Shown piece after piece: positions 1-8,229 of a stretch of DNA of 64,000 nt; position 1 is the stretch's first letter, and the number at the start of each line of letters is the position of its first letter. Under the pieces are notes generated by a model that had not been told where the DNA came from, did no database searches, and saw only the letters and a list, made by a program, of their open reading frames with translations. Where the stretch lies: contig DASXGW010000012.1 of assembly GCA_036488875.1 (NCBI GenBank), forward strand, positions 124,001 through 188,000, given 5' to 3'. Origin of the DNA: Candidatus Baltobacteraceae bacterium. Lineage in GTDB: Bacteria; Vulcanimicrobiota; Vulcanimicrobiia; Vulcanimicrobiales; Vulcanimicrobiaceae. A program made the translations under genes and the position numbers.

Positions 1-2
1 AA

Positions 3-1856
3 CGCCTTTTGCCCGAGCAGCTCGAAGCCGCGGCGCGCGACGAACGCCACCTCGAAGTGCTCAAGCGTCTGCAGATCCATTCGCTGATGGTCGTGCCGCT
101 GGTTACCGATCACAATGCGTACGGCGCAATCACGATGGTCTCGTCGGAATCGGGAAGAGTTTTCAGCGCGACCGATCTCGAGATTGCGACGAGCGTCGCT
201 AAGCGGGCCGGCATCGCGCTCGAGAATTCCACCGCTTTCGAACGCGAGCGCCGAACGGCGCAGACGCTGCGATTCATCGGCCGCGTCAATCAGCTGCTCT
301 TCGAGTCTTCGGACGTCGGTGCCACGTTCGAACGTCTCGCACGTATGGTCGCGGCGGAGGTCGCCGACGCCTGCACGATCGTGCGGTTGGAAGGCGACGC
401 GGTGCGCGTTGCGTGCGCGGCGCATCGCGATCCGACGAAAAATGCAATCGTGGGCGAGATGCGCGGAAAACGCACGCTGCGGCCCGAGGCCGAGGCCGAG
501 CTCGCGACGAGTTTACGCAAACATCAGAGCATCGTGCGCCACCCCGACGACATCGAGGCGGTCCGCGCTCGCGCATGGCCGTACTTGTCGCCGCAGATTG
601 AAGCCACCGATCCGAAGACCACGGTCATCGTTCCGCTCTATTCGGCACCGGCGACGTACGGCGCGCTGATCGTGTATTACTCCGAACGCTCCTTCGACCG
701 CGACCGGGATTGCGCGTTGCACGAAGAGATCGCGGCGCGCCTTTCCGTCGCGCTGGCGCGCGCCGAGACGTTCGAACGGGAGCGCCGGATCGCAACGACC
801 TTACAGCAAGCCTCGCTGCCGTCGCTCATTCCCAAACCTCAAGGCATGCGCCTGGATGCCGCCTATCTGCCGGCCGGCGACGAAGCGGAAGTCGGCGGCG
901 ACTGGTACGACGTCGTCGAGCTGGACGACGGGTCGGTCGTCGTGAGCGTCGGCGACGTGACCGGACACGGTATCGAAGCCGCGGCGATCATGAGCAAAGT
1001 CCGCCACGCCATGGGCATCGTGCCCAAGCACGTTTCCGATCCGACGAAAATCCTCGATTCCGCCGAGTGGTTTTTGCGTAAACGCTATCCGGAGGCCATC
1101 GTTACCGCCTTCGTCGGCATCGTGAGTCCCGATCGTAAGACGATCCGTTACGCCAATGCCGGGCATCCGTGGCCGTATTTGCGGCACCGCAACGGTGGGC
1201 TGAGCCAACTCGCGTGCGGCGGCCTGCCGCTGGGGATTCGGCACGCGCACGAACCGGCGGCTTCGCAGACGATCGAGCTCGACGCCGGCGACGCCCTCGT
1301 TCTCTATACCGACGGATTGGTCGAGTGGAATCAAGACGTGCTCGAAGGGGAAGCGTCGTTGGAACGCCTGTTGACCAGCGAGGCGATCGTGGCGTCGGTG
1401 GCGCCGGCAAAACTCGTCGCGCGAACGTGTCTGCCGAGTAAGCCGCGCGACGACGTCGCCGTCTTAACGGTGGTACTCGGAGAAACGCCGGTGTGGTCGT
1501 TTGCTACCGAAGACGCGCGCGCCGCCGCCGACGCACGCCTGCATTTCGTTCAGTTCCTGCAAACGCGCACGGACGATCCCGATTGCATCGCGCAAGCCGA
1601 GCTCGTGTTCGGCGAGTTGCTCGGAAACGTCGTATCCCACGCTCCCGGACCCGTCGAGACGCAGCTGTTTTGGACCGGCGGACACGCCGTGCTGCACGTC
1701 ATCGACACGGGGACGGCGTTCGACGTGCAAGCACACTTACCGATCGATATCCTGAGCGAGCGAGGCCGCGGACTCTTCATCGTGCGCCAACTCGCGCGAA
1801 GCGTACGCGTCGAACATATCTTCAACTGCGGCAATCACATCCGCGTCGAACTCTAG
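3..1856 (+). CDS. GAF / SpoIIE-type PP2C phosphatase with C-terminal HATPase domain (5' end outside window)
   Basis: The reading frame is open to the left edge, so the N-terminus is missing. Numbering from the TTG at 9, residues 1-85 are the end of one GAF domain and about 90-255 are a second GAF domain. Residues about 265-480 are a SpoIIE (PP2C-like) Ser/Thr phosphatase, shown by GGDWYD, GDVTGHG, AGHPWPY and YTDGLVEW, which supply the metal-binding aspartates. Residues about 495-615 are an anti-sigma-factor-type HATPase (ELVFGELLGNVVSHA, then ERGRGLFIV). In this family the phosphatase acts on anti-anti-sigma (STAS) proteins and the HATPase resembles RsbW kinases, so a partner-switching sensor is likely; the partner is not in the window. 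The stop overlaps the convergent flavoprotein gene by 4 bp. Confidence 0.9.
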   Translation, partial: RLLPEQLEAAARDERHLEVLKRLQIHSLMVVPLVTDHNAYGAITMVSSESGRVFSATDLEIATSVAKRAGIALENSTAFERERRTAQTLRFIGRVNQLLFESSDVGATFERLARMVAAEVADACTIVRLEGDAVRVACAAHRDPTKNAIVGEMRGKRTLRPEAEAELATSLRKHQSIVRHPDDIEAVRARAWPYLSPQIEATDPKTTVIVPLYSAPATYGALIVYYSERSFDRDRDCALHEEIAARLSVALARAETFERERRIATTLQQASLPSLIPKPQGMRLDAAYLPAGDEAEVGGDWYDVVELDDGSVVVSVGDVTGHGIEAAAIMSKVRHAMGIVPKHVSDPTKILDSAEWFLRKRYPEAIVTAFVGIVSPDRKTIRYANAGHPWPYLRHRNGGLSQLACGGLPLGIRHAHEPAASQTIELDAGDALVLYTDGLVEWNQDVLEGEASLERLLTSEAIVASVAPAKLVARTCLPSKPRDDVAVLTVVLGETPVWSFATEDARAAADARLHFVQFLQTRTDDPDCIAQAELVFGELLGNVVSHAPGPVETQLFWTGGHAVLHVIDTGTAFDVQAHLPIDILSERGRGLFIVRQLARSVRVEHIFNCGNHIRVEL

Positions 1857-2989
1857 TCCAGATAGGAACGGTCGAGCGCACCGACGTCGTGACACCCGAG
1901 CAGCCGCAGCGTGCGAACGACACCGTCGCGCAGAATTGCAATCGCTCGCGCGACGCCGGGGCCGCCGGCAGCGCCTAAACCGTACGCGTAAGCTCGTCCG
2001 ATAAGCACCGCGCGCGCACCCAAGCAGATCGCTTTGACGACGTCGCTGCCGCGGCGAACGCCGCTGTCGAGCAGAACTTCGGTTCGATCGCCGACGGCCG
2101 CAACGACCTCGGGCAGCGCGGCGATTGTGGACGTGACACAGTCGAGTTGGCGAGCGCCGTGATTGGAGACGACGATCGCGTCGGCGCCTTCGTCGACCGC
2201 GCGCCGCGCATCGTCGGCGCTCAACACGCCCTTGACCACGATCGGCCCCTTCCACTCGTCGCGGATCCAGCGCAAATCGTCCCAACCGCACCGCGCGCGT
2301 TCCAGCGCAGCGGCAACGTCGGCATAACTCATGATGCCCTCACCGGGAACGACGACGTTGGGAAACTTCATCAAGCCACCGTCGCGTAAGAAGTCGATCG
2401 TCCACGCGGGTCGCATCGCGAGCTGCCCGATGTAGGGGAGCATCTCGAGGATATTTCCGCTTGAAAGCTCTTTTGCGCCGTTACGAACGTCGCGCTCGCG
2501 CAGACCCGCAACGGGAGTGTCGACGGTAACGACGAGCGCGCCGTAACCCGCCGCGCGAGCGCGCGCGATCGCGGCGGCGGCTGCATCGCGACCCGCCAGA
2601 ACATAGAGTTGGAACCACGCCGGACCGGGCGTCGCGGCCTTAACGTCTTCCAGCCGGCAGCCCGACAGCGTCGACAAAACGTAGCCCGTACCCGCCGCTC
2701 CGGCCTGTGCGGCGGCAACGCATTCGCCGCGCGGGTAAAACAGCCGGCTGCTTCCCACCGGCGCTAAAAGAAACGGCAGCTCCATCTGCGTGCCGAGAAT
2801 CGTCGTTCGCAAATTGCACGGGCCGCTGGGCACCGCCATGCGCGGCCGGAACGTCAGGCGGTCGAACGCGTTGCAATTCTCAGCGAGCGTGACTTCGCCG
2901 TCGGCACCGCCGTCGATATAATCGAAGGCGACCCGCGGCAATCGCCTGCGCGCGCCGCGGCGAAGATCTTCGATCGAGATTGCCTGCAT
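1853..2989 (-). CDS. FMN-dependent alpha-hydroxy-acid oxidase/dehydrogenase (lactate oxidase/glycolate oxidase family)
   Basis: This 378-residue protein is full length for the family, a TIM-barrel flavoprotein that oxidises L-2-hydroxy acids such as lactate to 2-oxo acids. The N-terminus has the typical FDYIDGGADGE. The C-terminal half has the FMN and catalytic signature: KGPIVVKGVLSADDARRA, then VVSNHGARQLD containing the catalytic His and the Arg that binds the substrate carboxylate, then LLDSGVRRGSDVVKA and ARAVLIGRAYAYGL. The substrate cannot be read from sequence; lactate and mandelate are both possible. It starts at ATG 2989, seven bases after the end of the PAP2 phosphatase gene on the same strand, so it probably shares that transcript. 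Confidence 0.88.
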   Translation of the reverse strand: MQAISIEDLRRGARRRLPRVAFDYIDGGADGEVTLAENCNAFDRLTFRPRMAVPSGPCNLRTTILGTQMELPFLLAPVGSSRLFYPRGECVAAAQAGAAGTGYVLSTLSGCRLEDVKAATPGPAWFQLYVLAGRDAAAAAIARARAAGYGALVVTVDTPVAGLRERDVRNGAKELSSGNILEMLPYIGQLAMRPAWTIDFLRDGGLMKFPNVVVPGEGIMSYADVAAALERARCGWDDLRWIRDEWKGPIVVKGVLSADDARRAVDEGADAIVVSNHGARQLDCVTSTIAALPEVVAAVGDRTEVLLDSGVRRGSDVVKAICLGARAVLIGRAYAYGLGAAGGPGVARAIAILRDGVVRTLRLLGCHDVGALDRSYLD

Positions 2990-2995
2990 CGAAAT

Positions 2996-3616
2996 TCATT
3001 TCGGATGAAGGGCGCCGAAATGTAACAGCGCGCCCCACAGCAGCCAGAGCCAACCGCACCCAAACAGCGTGCCTCCGGCGACGTCGGTCGGATAGTGCGC
3101 GCCCAGCGCCAGTCGCGACCAGTCGATACCGGCGATCCAGAGCGACAACACCGCGACGGCGGCGATGACCTGGGGACTCCACCCACCGGCGGAGACGGCG
3201 TAAACCAGCCAGGATCCAAAGAACAGCGCGGCGGTCGACGCATGACCGCTCGGGTACGAGAAACCCAACTCTTGGTGAAAGATCCAATCGTCGGGGCGCG
3301 CGCGTCGAAAACGCCGTTTTGCAAACTCGGCAACGCCTTGCGAGCAGGTTTGCGCCGCGAGAATCGCCGCGGCGACGACGAGATTGCCGTGCAGCGCGAA
3401 GATCCCTACGATCGCAGCAATCGCTACGGCAGCCAGCGCAAACGCGCGGCCGCTCAACGTAAACAGCGCGGCGAGCGGCGTCGCTTGACCGATGAGCGCT
3501 CGCGCGCGCGCGTCGAGCGGCCAAAGCTGCCGCCTGCGGCAAACGGCGTAACCCAGCGCGAGAAACGCGACGAAGCATATCGCGCTCGCCAGGAACAGCC
3601 GCGTTTCGAGCGTCAC
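2996..3616 (-). CDS. PAP2-family membrane phosphatase
   Basis: About 206 residues, starting at GTG 3616 (V-T-L-E-T-R), which overlaps the TGA of the upstream diacylglycerol-kinase-like gene as GTGA, so translation is probably coupled. A longer frame upstream exists, but its residues are low-complexity Arg/Ser and belong to the neighbour's coding sequence. There are about five to six membrane segments. PAP2 motifs are visible: KRRFRRARPDDW (KX6RP), then SYPSGHASTAA (PSGH), then SRLALGAHYPTDVAGG (SRX5HX3D). Such enzymes dephosphorylate phosphatidic acid, lipid pyrophosphates or undecaprenyl pyrophosphate. Pairing with a lipid kinase suggests lipid phosphate cycling at the inner membrane. Confidence 0.87.
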   Translation of the reverse strand: MTLETRLFLASAICFVAFLALGYAVCRRRQLWPLDARARALIGQATPLAALFTLSGRAFALAAVAIAAIVGIFALHGNLVVAAAILAAQTCSQGVAEFAKRRFRRARPDDWIFHQELGFSYPSGHASTAALFFGSWLVYAVSAGGWSPQVIAAVAVLSLWIAGIDWSRLALGAHYPTDVAGGTLFGCGWLWLLWGALLHFGALHPK

Positions 3617-4509
3617 GTGCGATCGAGCGCGCCCGACGCGGTCATCACTCGTAGAGCTGCGGGAACGGCGCGAATCGAGATCGGCGTTTTGCCCAGCACG
3701 TGCCCGTCGACGGCGAAGCGCTGCACCGGATCGGTGCGAATCTTCACCGAATCGAACGTCGACCACAGCCTGGCGCCGTCGATCGATCGCTGTTTGCCCA
3801 GCGCGAGCGCAGCGTACGTGAAGAGCAGCCCCAACCTGCCGCGTTCGTCGCGCACGAAGACGGTCAGCTTGCCGCCCGCCTGGGCCGCGTTTTCGTCGAT
3901 GGGACGATATCCGTAATACCGGCCGTTGGCGACGATGACGTGATGCGTTTGCAGCCGAAGCCGGCGTTTGCCCCAGCGCAGCGCGCAGCGAAACGGACGA
4001 TGACTCAAGAACGGACCGAGCGCCGCAGCACCATATGCAAGCGGCCCGAGAACCTTTTTGAGCGGCCGGGTCGTCTTTCGCGCCACGTCTGCTTCGATGC
4101 CGACGGTCAGAAAGTTCGCAAAGTACGTGCCGTTGACGCGGCCGAGGTCGACCCGCCGTTCGACGCCGTGAGCGATCGTGTCGGCGGCGCCTTCAAACGT
4201 CTGATCGATTCCGAGGTTGCGCGAAAAACTGTTGACCGTTCCCGACGGTACGACGCCCAGCGTCACGTCCCGATGGGCAAATAACGCGACGGCGGACGTC
4301 AAGGTGCCGTCGCCGCCGCAGACAACGATCAGCCCCGAGCGCCGTCGCGCTCGTTTGATCGCCTTGCGCAGCTGCTTTCGCGTTTCGACGCCGCACGTTT
4401 CGACGACGTCGATTCCCCGCTCGGCGAGCATGGCGGGAATCCGCCATAGCGCCTCGGCGCCGCGGCGGGACCGCAGGCGCGCAATAACCGCCGCACGACG
4501 AACCTCCAT
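3613..4509 (-). CDS. Diacylglycerol kinase catalytic-domain protein (YegS/BmrU-like lipid kinase)
   Basis: 298 residues from ATG 4509 (MEVRRAAVIARLRS). An upstream frame to 4641 is open but runs into the divergent propeller gene and is Arg-rich non-family sequence. The nucleotide-binding loop is VVCGGDGTLTSAV (GGDGT), followed by GVVPSGTVNSFSRNLGI, which corresponds to the family's P-x-GTxNDFAR. The C-terminal beta-sandwich portion is present to residue about 298. The family phosphorylates diacylglycerol or related lipids using ATP at the membrane face. It heads a short minus-strand operon: kinase, PAP2 phosphatase (4-bp overlap), FMN oxidase (6-bp gap). Confidence 0.87.
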   Translation of the reverse strand: MEVRRAAVIARLRSRRGAEALWRIPAMLAERGIDVVETCGVETRKQLRKAIKRARRRSGLIVVCGGDGTLTSAVALFAHRDVTLGVVPSGTVNSFSRNLGIDQTFEGAADTIAHGVERRVDLGRVNGTYFANFLTVGIEADVARKTTRPLKKVLGPLAYGAAALGPFLSHRPFRCALRWGKRRLRLQTHHVIVANGRYYGYRPIDENAAQAGGKLTVFVRDERGRLGLLFTYAALALGKQRSIDGARLWSTFDSVKIRTDPVQRFAVDGHVLGKTPISIRAVPAALRVMTASGALDRT

Positions 4510-4553
4510 AATACGAAAGGATTTTCCCCACGATTCGGCGCGATATCGCGAGT

Positions 4554-7500
4554 ATGAAGCGTCTTCTTGCTGCCGCTCTCGCGGTATCGCTCGTCGGTTC
4601 GCCGCTGATGACTCGCGCCGCCGACTCGTCTTCGCCCGCACAGCAGCTCATGAGCAAGCTGCACTGGCGAAATATCGGCCCGTTTATCGGCGGGCGCGTC
4701 GTCGCGGTCGCCGGAGTGGCGACCAATCCCGACCTGTTTTACATGGGCGGCGTTCAAGGCGGCGTTTGGAAAAGCACCGATTACGGCCAAGACTGGACGA
4801 ACATCACCGACGGAAAGATCCCCGGCATTGCCAACCCGATCGGCGCGCTGGCGGTCGCTCCGTCGAACTCGAACGTGATCTACGCCGGTACCGGTGAAGC
4901 TGACATCCGTCAAGATTTCGACACCGGCGACGGGGTCTACAAAACGACCGACGCCGGCAAGACGTGGCACTACGCGGGCTTACGCGAGACGCATATGACG
5001 ACCAAGCTCGTCGTCGATCCGCGAAATGCCAACGTCGTGTACGCGTCGTCGCTCGGTCACGTCTTTACTCCCAACACCGAACGCGGCATCTTCAAGACGA
5101 CCGACGGCGGCAAGTCCTGGCGCAAGATCTTCTTCGTCGACGAAAACACCGGTGCCGTCGACCTTACAATGGCCCCGAGCCAACCGAACGTGCTCTACGC
5201 CGCGATGTGGCAAGTTCAACGCAAGCCTTGGACGCTGACGAGCGGCGGACCGGGCAGCGCGCTGTACAAGAGCGCCGACGGCGGCGCGCACTGGAAGAAG
5301 ATTTCATCCAATCCGGGTTTCGCACGCGGACTGCTCGGCAAGATCGGCGTTTCCGTCGCGGCTAGCAATCCGCGCATCGTCTATTCGATCGTACAAGCGG
5401 CCGACGGCGGCGTCTTCCGCTCCACCGACGGCGGAGCGACGTGGCAGCGGGTCAACGACGAGATGAAGCTGCGCCAGCGTGCCTTCTATTACACTGCGAT
5501 CTTCGTCGATCCGACCAATCCGCAGGTTGCGTACGCTCCCAACGTCGACGGCGTCTGGAAGACGACCAACGGAGGCAAGAAGTGGACGGCGCTGAATCCC
5601 CCGCACGGCGATTGCCACATCGTCTGGATCAATCCGCGTAATCCGAAGATCTTGCTGGAAGGCGACGACGGCGGCGCGACGGTGTCGGTCGACGGCGGCG
5701 ACAACTGGAGCACCGATCACAATCAGCCCACCGGCCAGTTCTATAAGGTCGCCATCGACGATCAATTCCCGTTCCACGTCTACGGCGCTCAGCAAGACGA
5801 AGGCGCGTACGAAACCGTTAGCGCCGCGTGGGACGGCATCGGCGATCAGCACGTGCACACCGTCGCGCTCGGCGAGAGCACGTGGGTCGCACCGCAGCCC
5901 GACAGCCCGCATACGACTTACGGAAGCGGATATTACAGCTCCATGGTGCAGCTCAATCGCGATACGGGACAGTTCAAGAACGTCAGCCCGTGGCCGCGCT
6001 ACATGGCCGGCAGTCACGCAAGCGAAGAGAAGTATCGCTTTGCCTGGACCCACCCGATCTTCTTCAGTCAGGGCAATCCAAAGGAGCTGCTCGTCGGATC
6101 GCAAGTGGTCTGGTCGAGCACCGATCTGGGTCAAACGTGGTCGGCTATTAGCCCCGATCTGACGCGTAACGATCCATCTACCGAGGGACCGTCGGGTGGT
6201 CCGATCTTCCTCGACGAGACCGGCGCCGAAACGTTCCCGGACATCGCGTCGCTGGCCGCGTCGCCGCTCGACGGCAACATTCTGTGGGCCGGTTCGCAAG
6301 ATGGCCTGGTGCACGTGACCACGGATCATGGCGCGCACTGGACATCGATCACCCCGCCGCAGATGCCGCAGTGGACGGAGATCACCACGATCGAGCCGTC
6401 GCACACCGATAAAGGCACTGCGTATTTGAGCGCATCGCGCTACCAATGGGACGACTATCACCCCTACCTGTATAAGACGACCGATTACGGCGCGCATTGG
6501 ACGACGATGACCAATGGCTTGCCGCCGGATCAGTACGTAATGGTCGTGCGCCAAGACCCGCGCGAACCTCGCCTGCTCTTCGCCGGCACGCGCAGCACGG
6601 TCTACGTGAGCCTCGACGGCGGAGCGCAATGGCAGCCGTTGACCTTGGATCTTCCGGGCGTGCAGGTTCGCGACTTAGCGATCAGCGTACGTCAAGGCGA
6701 TCTCGTCGCCGGAACCCACGGCCGCTCGTTCTGGATTCTCGACAATCTCGCGCTGCTCGAGCAGCTCGCGCGTCAGACGTCGTATTCGGTTGCCAACGCC
6801 CAGGTATTTGCACCCGACACCGCATGGCTCACGTCGGAGTTCGGCAGCTCACCGTTCCCCATTCCCAACGTCGGGGAGAATCCGAAGTACGGCGCGACCG
6901 TCTTCTTCAACCTTCCCAAGAGCTACGACGGACGCACGCCCGCGACGCTCTCGTTCGTTGACGCCAACGGGGCGACGATTCGCAGCTTTAACCTGCACCT
7001 CAAGCCCAAACACGAAAAGAAACTCACCGACGAACAGCGCGCCAATCTCGACTCAACGCAGTCGCGTGAGCGCAACCTCGCCGACCTCACCGCGGTCGAG
7101 CCAGGCACGAACGTCTTCCAATGGGATATGAAGAACGAGCCGGGATTCGATCCGCCCGGATTCCGTCGCGCTGAAACCGACGATTTTCCGGACGTGTCGG
7201 ACGGTCCGACGATTCTGCCCGGCAAGTACACCGTCGTGTTCAAGTACGGCGGCCAGACCATGCAGGCGCCGTTCACCGTCGAACTCGATCCGCGCCTGCA
7301 CCCGGGAGCGGGCGATTTGGAAGCGCGTCTCGCGCTCGAGAAACAGATTCTCGACTCGATCAACACGCTCGATCGCGCGATCGCAAGCGCGATGGACGTT
7401 GCAAAGCGGACTCCGTCCAAACGCGCTGCGATCGATGCCGAGATCGCCAAGCTCGTGATGCTCAAGATGCGGTCCAGCGAGTCCGACGTTTTGTATCCGG

Positions 7501-7646
7501 ACATGATCCGCGAACAGCTCGGATTCCTGATGAACTCGCTCGAGGGCGCGTACCAGAAGCCGACCGCCGCGGAGTACGCCGCGTTCGCCGACATCAAAGC
7601 CCTTGCGGCGGCCGGTGAGGAACGGTTAGCGGCCGTTACGCGCTAG
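4554..7646 (+). CDS. Large secreted BNR/VPS10-like beta-propeller protein
   Basis: 1030 residues with a Sec signal peptide (MKRLLAAALAVSLVGSPLMT-RAAD). Residues about 35-740 contain many BNR/Asp-box repeats of the form S/T-x-D-x-G-x-x-W, for example STDYGQDWT, TTDAGKTWH, TTDGGKSWR, STDGGATWQ, TTDYGAHWT. This predicts a double seven-bladed propeller of the VPS10/sortilin or xyloglucanase type. Residues about 780-1030 form a C-terminal module with FnIII-like strands and a helical tail (ALEKQILDSINTLDRAIASAMD). Proteins of this architecture are common in Acidobacteria and Bacteroidetes and are often annotated as glycosyl hydrolases, without proof of activity. The start lies 44 bp from the divergent lipid-kinase gene. 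Confidence 0.85.
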   Translation: MKRLLAAALAVSLVGSPLMTRAADSSSPAQQLMSKLHWRNIGPFIGGRVVAVAGVATNPDLFYMGGVQGGVWKSTDYGQDWTNITDGKIPGIANPIGALAVAPSNSNVIYAGTGEADIRQDFDTGDGVYKTTDAGKTWHYAGLRETHMTTKLVVDPRNANVVYASSLGHVFTPNTERGIFKTTDGGKSWRKIFFVDENTGAVDLTMAPSQPNVLYAAMWQVQRKPWTLTSGGPGSALYKSADGGAHWKKISSNPGFARGLLGKIGVSVAASNPRIVYSIVQAADGGVFRSTDGGATWQRVNDEMKLRQRAFYYTAIFVDPTNPQVAYAPNVDGVWKTTNGGKKWTALNPPHGDCHIVWINPRNPKILLEGDDGGATVSVDGGDNWSTDHNQPTGQFYKVAIDDQFPFHVYGAQQDEGAYETVSAAWDGIGDQHVHTVALGESTWVAPQPDSPHTTYGSGYYSSMVQLNRDTGQFKNVSPWPRYMAGSHASEEKYRFAWTHPIFFSQGNPKELLVGSQVVWSSTDLGQTWSAISPDLTRNDPSTEGPSGGPIFLDETGAETFPDIASLAASPLDGNILWAGSQDGLVHVTTDHGAHWTSITPPQMPQWTEITTIEPSHTDKGTAYLSASRYQWDDYHPYLYKTTDYGAHWTTMTNGLPPDQYVMVVRQDPREPRLLFAGTRSTVYVSLDGGAQWQPLTLDLPGVQVRDLAISVRQGDLVAGTHGRSFWILDNLALLEQLARQTSYSVANAQVFAPDTAWLTSEFGSSPFPIPNVGENPKYGATVFFNLPKSYDGRTPATLSFVDANGATIRSFNLHLKPKHEKKLTDEQRANLDSTQSRERNLADLTAVEPGTNVFQWDMKNEPGFDPPGFRRAETDDFPDVSDGPTILPGKYTVVFKYGGQTMQAPFTVELDPRLHPGAGDLEARLALEKQILDSINTLDRAIASAMDVAKRTPSKRAAIDAEIAKLVMLKMRSSESDVLYPDMIREQLGFLMNSLEGAYQKPTAAEYAAFADIKALAAAGEERLAAVTR

Positions 7647-7647
7647 C

Positions 7648-8139
7648 TTAAAGCCGCTCTAAGACGATGGAGCTAAGGCGCAGCAACTGCGCCTTAGCAT
7701 TCGGCGAGGACGGGAGCGAGACCGAAAAGACGAGGTCGCCGCGGCGCACCGCGTTGGCGGCAAAATCGGGATGGCCGCTTTGCGGGGTTTTCAGCGAGTA
7801 CATCGATTCGCTGCTCCCCGGCACCGATTCGGGATCGTAGTGAGCTCCCGGATCGGAGGCTAGCACGGTTTTGAACGTCTGCTCGACATCGGTCGCCGCG
7901 CCGGCGGGATAGAAGACGTCGAGCTCCACGCCGCCCGTCGCCCCCGATTTGCCGCGGTAGACGCAGTACACGCTGTTGCCGCCGTCATCGACGTTCGCCG
8001 ACGGATGAGACGTTCCGGAAACGCCCGCTGCGGCAAAGTCGGCCGGCGTCAGCACGCACATTCTGGAGCCGGACCCTTTGGGAGCGGCCGCCACCAGGGT
8101 CAGCAGTCCGGCGACGACCACAAACGCATTCATACGCAT
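7648..8139 (-). CDS. Small secreted protein of unknown function
   Basis: 163 residues with an N-terminal signal peptide (MRMNAFVVVAGLLTLVAA-APKG). After it come MCVLTPADFAAAGV and a SVYCVYRGKS segment, giving two cysteines that could pair. This layout resembles small DUF3558-like periplasmic proteins with conserved Cys, but I cannot assign it firmly. It is convergent with the propeller gene, whose stop is 1 bp away. Its last codons carry a perfect 12-bp inverted repeat (7672-7698) that could end transcription of one or both genes. Confidence 0.7.
   Translation of the reverse strand: MRMNAFVVVAGLLTLVAAAPKGSGSRMCVLTPADFAAAGVSGTSHPSANVDDGGNSVYCVYRGKSGATGGVELDVFYPAGAATDVEQTFKTVLASDPGAHYDPESVPGSSESMYSLKTPQSGHPDFAANAVRRGDLVFSVSLPSSPNAKAQLLRLSSIVLERL
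7672..7698. terminator. Perfect 12-bp inverted repeat at a convergent gene end
   Basis: GCTAAGGCGCAG, a CAA loop, then CTGCGCCTTAGC form an uninterrupted 12-bp stem. It sits 26 bp beyond the stop of the large propeller gene and inside the last codons of the opposing small secreted protein. There is no U-tract on either strand, so factor-independent termination is not proven. Position and stability suggest a transcription stop or 3'-end stabiliser for the plus-strand gene. Confidence 0.5.
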
Positions 8140-8188
8140 AGCGCCCGAGTGCTTCGAACGTGCGCCGGTGCAGGCCTTGCGTCCCCAA

Positions 8189-8209
8189 TAACTTTGTGAT
8201 ACAAAGTTA
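8189..8209. promoter_or_regulatory. 21-bp palindromic operator candidate upstream of the creD-like gene
   Basis: TAACTTTGT, a GAT spacer, then ACAAAGTTA are perfect 9-bp inverted arms, AT-rich against a GC-rich background. The centre lies about 30 bp before the GTG start, just upstream of the ribosome-binding site GGAGGG (8213-8218). This is the expected place for a dimeric winged-helix repressor site overlapping a promoter. No regulator gene lies next to it. Confidence 0.6.
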
Positions 8210-8229
8210 ATCGGAGGGACCGTTATTCC

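Noticed and set aside
115-4500. Long Arg- and Ser-rich frames on the other strand and other frames throughout
   Set aside because: They lie opposite real genes and have the amino-acid bias expected from shifted reading of 62 % GC DNA. No family similarity.
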